The notes under the pieces were generated by a model. The model had not been told where the DNA came from. It made no database searches and saw nothing but the letters and a program-made list of their open reading frames with translations. Both the position numbers and the translations under genes were made by a program. From the NCBI GenBank assembly GCA_026770585.1, contig MU646526.1:214675-226109 (forward strand): a stretch of 11,435 nucleotides of DNA, written 5' to 3'. This document shows, piece by piece, positions 10,791 through 11,435 of this stretch (within the stretch, counting starts at the first letter, position 1; every line of letters starts with the position of its first letter). The DNA comes from Baffinella frigidus. Lineage: Eukaryota; Cryptophyceae; Cryptomonadales; Baffinellaceae.

Positions 10791-11042
10791 ATCCAGAATC
10801 ACAATTCCCGGCTGACGACGCACCTCAGCAGAAGCGAGAGTCTTTGCTTGTGCCGGTTTGGAGCAAATGACACTCGAATCACACGACACATATCCCCCGA
10901 TGCACGAGAATCACGCTTCCCGGATCAAGACGCACCGCAGCAGAGGCTGCTCGGTTCAACGTGAGTGGCTGTCATACGAATCACAATTCCTGGCTGAAGA
11001 GAATTACCTCCGCAGAAGCGAGAGTCTTGGCTTGCGCGGCCG
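10791..11042. repeat. Three diverged copies of one segment
   Basis: AATCACAATTCCCGGCTGA at 10796, AATCACGCTTCCCGGATCA at 10909 and AATCACAATTCCTGGCTGA at 10979 start copies of 50 to 65 bp that also hold the CAGCAGAAGCGAGAGTCTT exon end. The middle copy is the most damaged. Confidence 0.8.
10824..10853 (-). pseudogene. AQAKTLASAE exon fragment
   Basis: Minus strand: ten codons AQAKTLASAE then donor GAG|GTGCGTC. It is identical in protein to the end of 11008-11082, with two silent differences (GCA/GCC, GCT/GCG). No acceptor is visible. Confidence 0.45.
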
Positions 11043-11082
11043 CCACGGCTGCCTCCTCAGCACTCGTGTCTCCCCCACCCGC
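11008..11082 (-). CDS. Candidate Ala-rich mini-exon, 25 codons
   Basis: Minus strand: acceptor ATCCTCGGCAG, then 75 nt (AGGGDTSAEEAAVAAAQAK then TLASAE), then donor GAG|GTAATT. Ala-rich helical composition. About 30 bases upstream of the acceptor lies TTAACTAATC, a good match to a branch-point consensus, with a T-rich stretch between. This is one of the best-formed splice contexts in the window. Confidence 0.6.
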
Positions 11083-11099
11083 CTGCCGAGGATAATTAA

Positions 11100-11247
11100 T
11101 TATGAAAATTGATTAGTTAAACGATTCCCCGGATGAAACCCGACCTCCGAAGTTCCGAAGAATTGGGGCGTTCAAGGCTGGAACGGTTAGGGCTTAGGGT
11201 GGACGGGCACCTGCTTCCGGTCGAGCGCCGGTCGAGCGACGACGTAC
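11100..11247. other. Mostly unique spacer
   Basis: Contains the presumed branch point and T-rich intron end of exon 11008-11082 and one short heptamer scrap near 11190-11200. GGTCGAGCG is repeated at about 11219 and 11230. Confidence 0.5.
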
Positions 11248-11286
11248 GCGGTGTTGCACCGCGGCGTTGCTCTCCCTGATCGCATC
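11248..11286 (-). CDS. Candidate mini-exon DAIRESNAAVQHR
   Basis: Minus strand: acceptor CCCGAAAGCAG, then 39 nt (13 codons), then donor CGC|GTACGT, a strong 5' splice site. An alternative donor CAG|GTGCCC extends it stop-free to 11211 (76 nt, phase 1). Charged and polar. Confidence 0.45.
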
Positions 11287-11326
11287 CTGCTTTCGGGCCC
11301 CGAACCCCTAACCACTAAACCATAAC

Positions 11327-11435
<109 letters not shown>

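Overview
The window looks like nuclear DNA of a eukaryote. It has no bacterial-style gene arrangement, no long credible open reading frame and no recognisable tRNA or rRNA. Most of it consists of degenerate 7-bp repeats of the telomere type TTTAGGG (variants TTTGGGG, TTCAGGG, TTTCGGG, TTTGGTG, TTTATGG, TTTGTGG). That heptamer is the telomere repeat of land plants and many green algae, and also occurs in some alveolates and other protists, so lineage cannot be settled here. A telomere-proximal position is possible, but many runs switch strand, so this is not simply a chromosome end.

The main result is on the minus strand. Between the repeat blocks lie short, GC-richer, stop-free islands. Many are bounded exactly by AG on the 5' side and GT on the 3' side when read on the minus strand. 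Fifteen of them (431-499, 682-735, 876-932, 1054-1095, 1450-1521, 2605-2664, 2802-2894, 3492-3554, 4225-4293, 8445-8516, 9873-9968, 10184-10240, 10574-10642, 11008-11082, 11248-11286) are 39 to 96 nt long and each is a whole number of codons. Their products are charged, Ala/Glu/Arg/Lys-rich coiled-coil-like peptides, and one carries a textbook IQ (calmodulin-binding) motif. Several islands are present in 2 to 5 diverged copies, and in some of these the differences are mostly or entirely synonymous. I read the window as one or more minus-strand genes for repetitive coiled-coil/IQ proteins, made of symmetric phase-0 mini-exons whose introns are filled with telomere-like heptamers. Some copies are decayed. 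I recognise no gene by name.

Layout from left to right. 1-1430: heptamer arrays with mini-exons. 1450-2030: repeats of an exon encoding RNGIFFARYK-type peptides. 2080-2900: a triplicated exon (core KSATDLQRCIRGLTS) with 42-bp tandem repeats and a 70-bp higher-order minisatellite. 2928-3480: AT-rich 11-bp TGGTCAAA-type repeats with two IQ-motif exon copies. 3555-4800: heptamers with a duplicated VLAVKCRAAR exon. 5020-5635: GAA/GAT and AAC microsatellites. 5700-6500: four tandem units of about 230 bp, each with an AVVVVEAPPEE block. 6660-7600: acidic exon copies and a MITE-like insertion with an empty-site counterpart. 7602-7819: two large hairpins. 8097-8516: coiled-coil mini-exons. 8813-10165: small inverted-repeat elements, including two of 139 bp, interleaved with exons. 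10184-11286: further coiled-coil exons. 11331-11435: a TA microsatellite that runs off the window.
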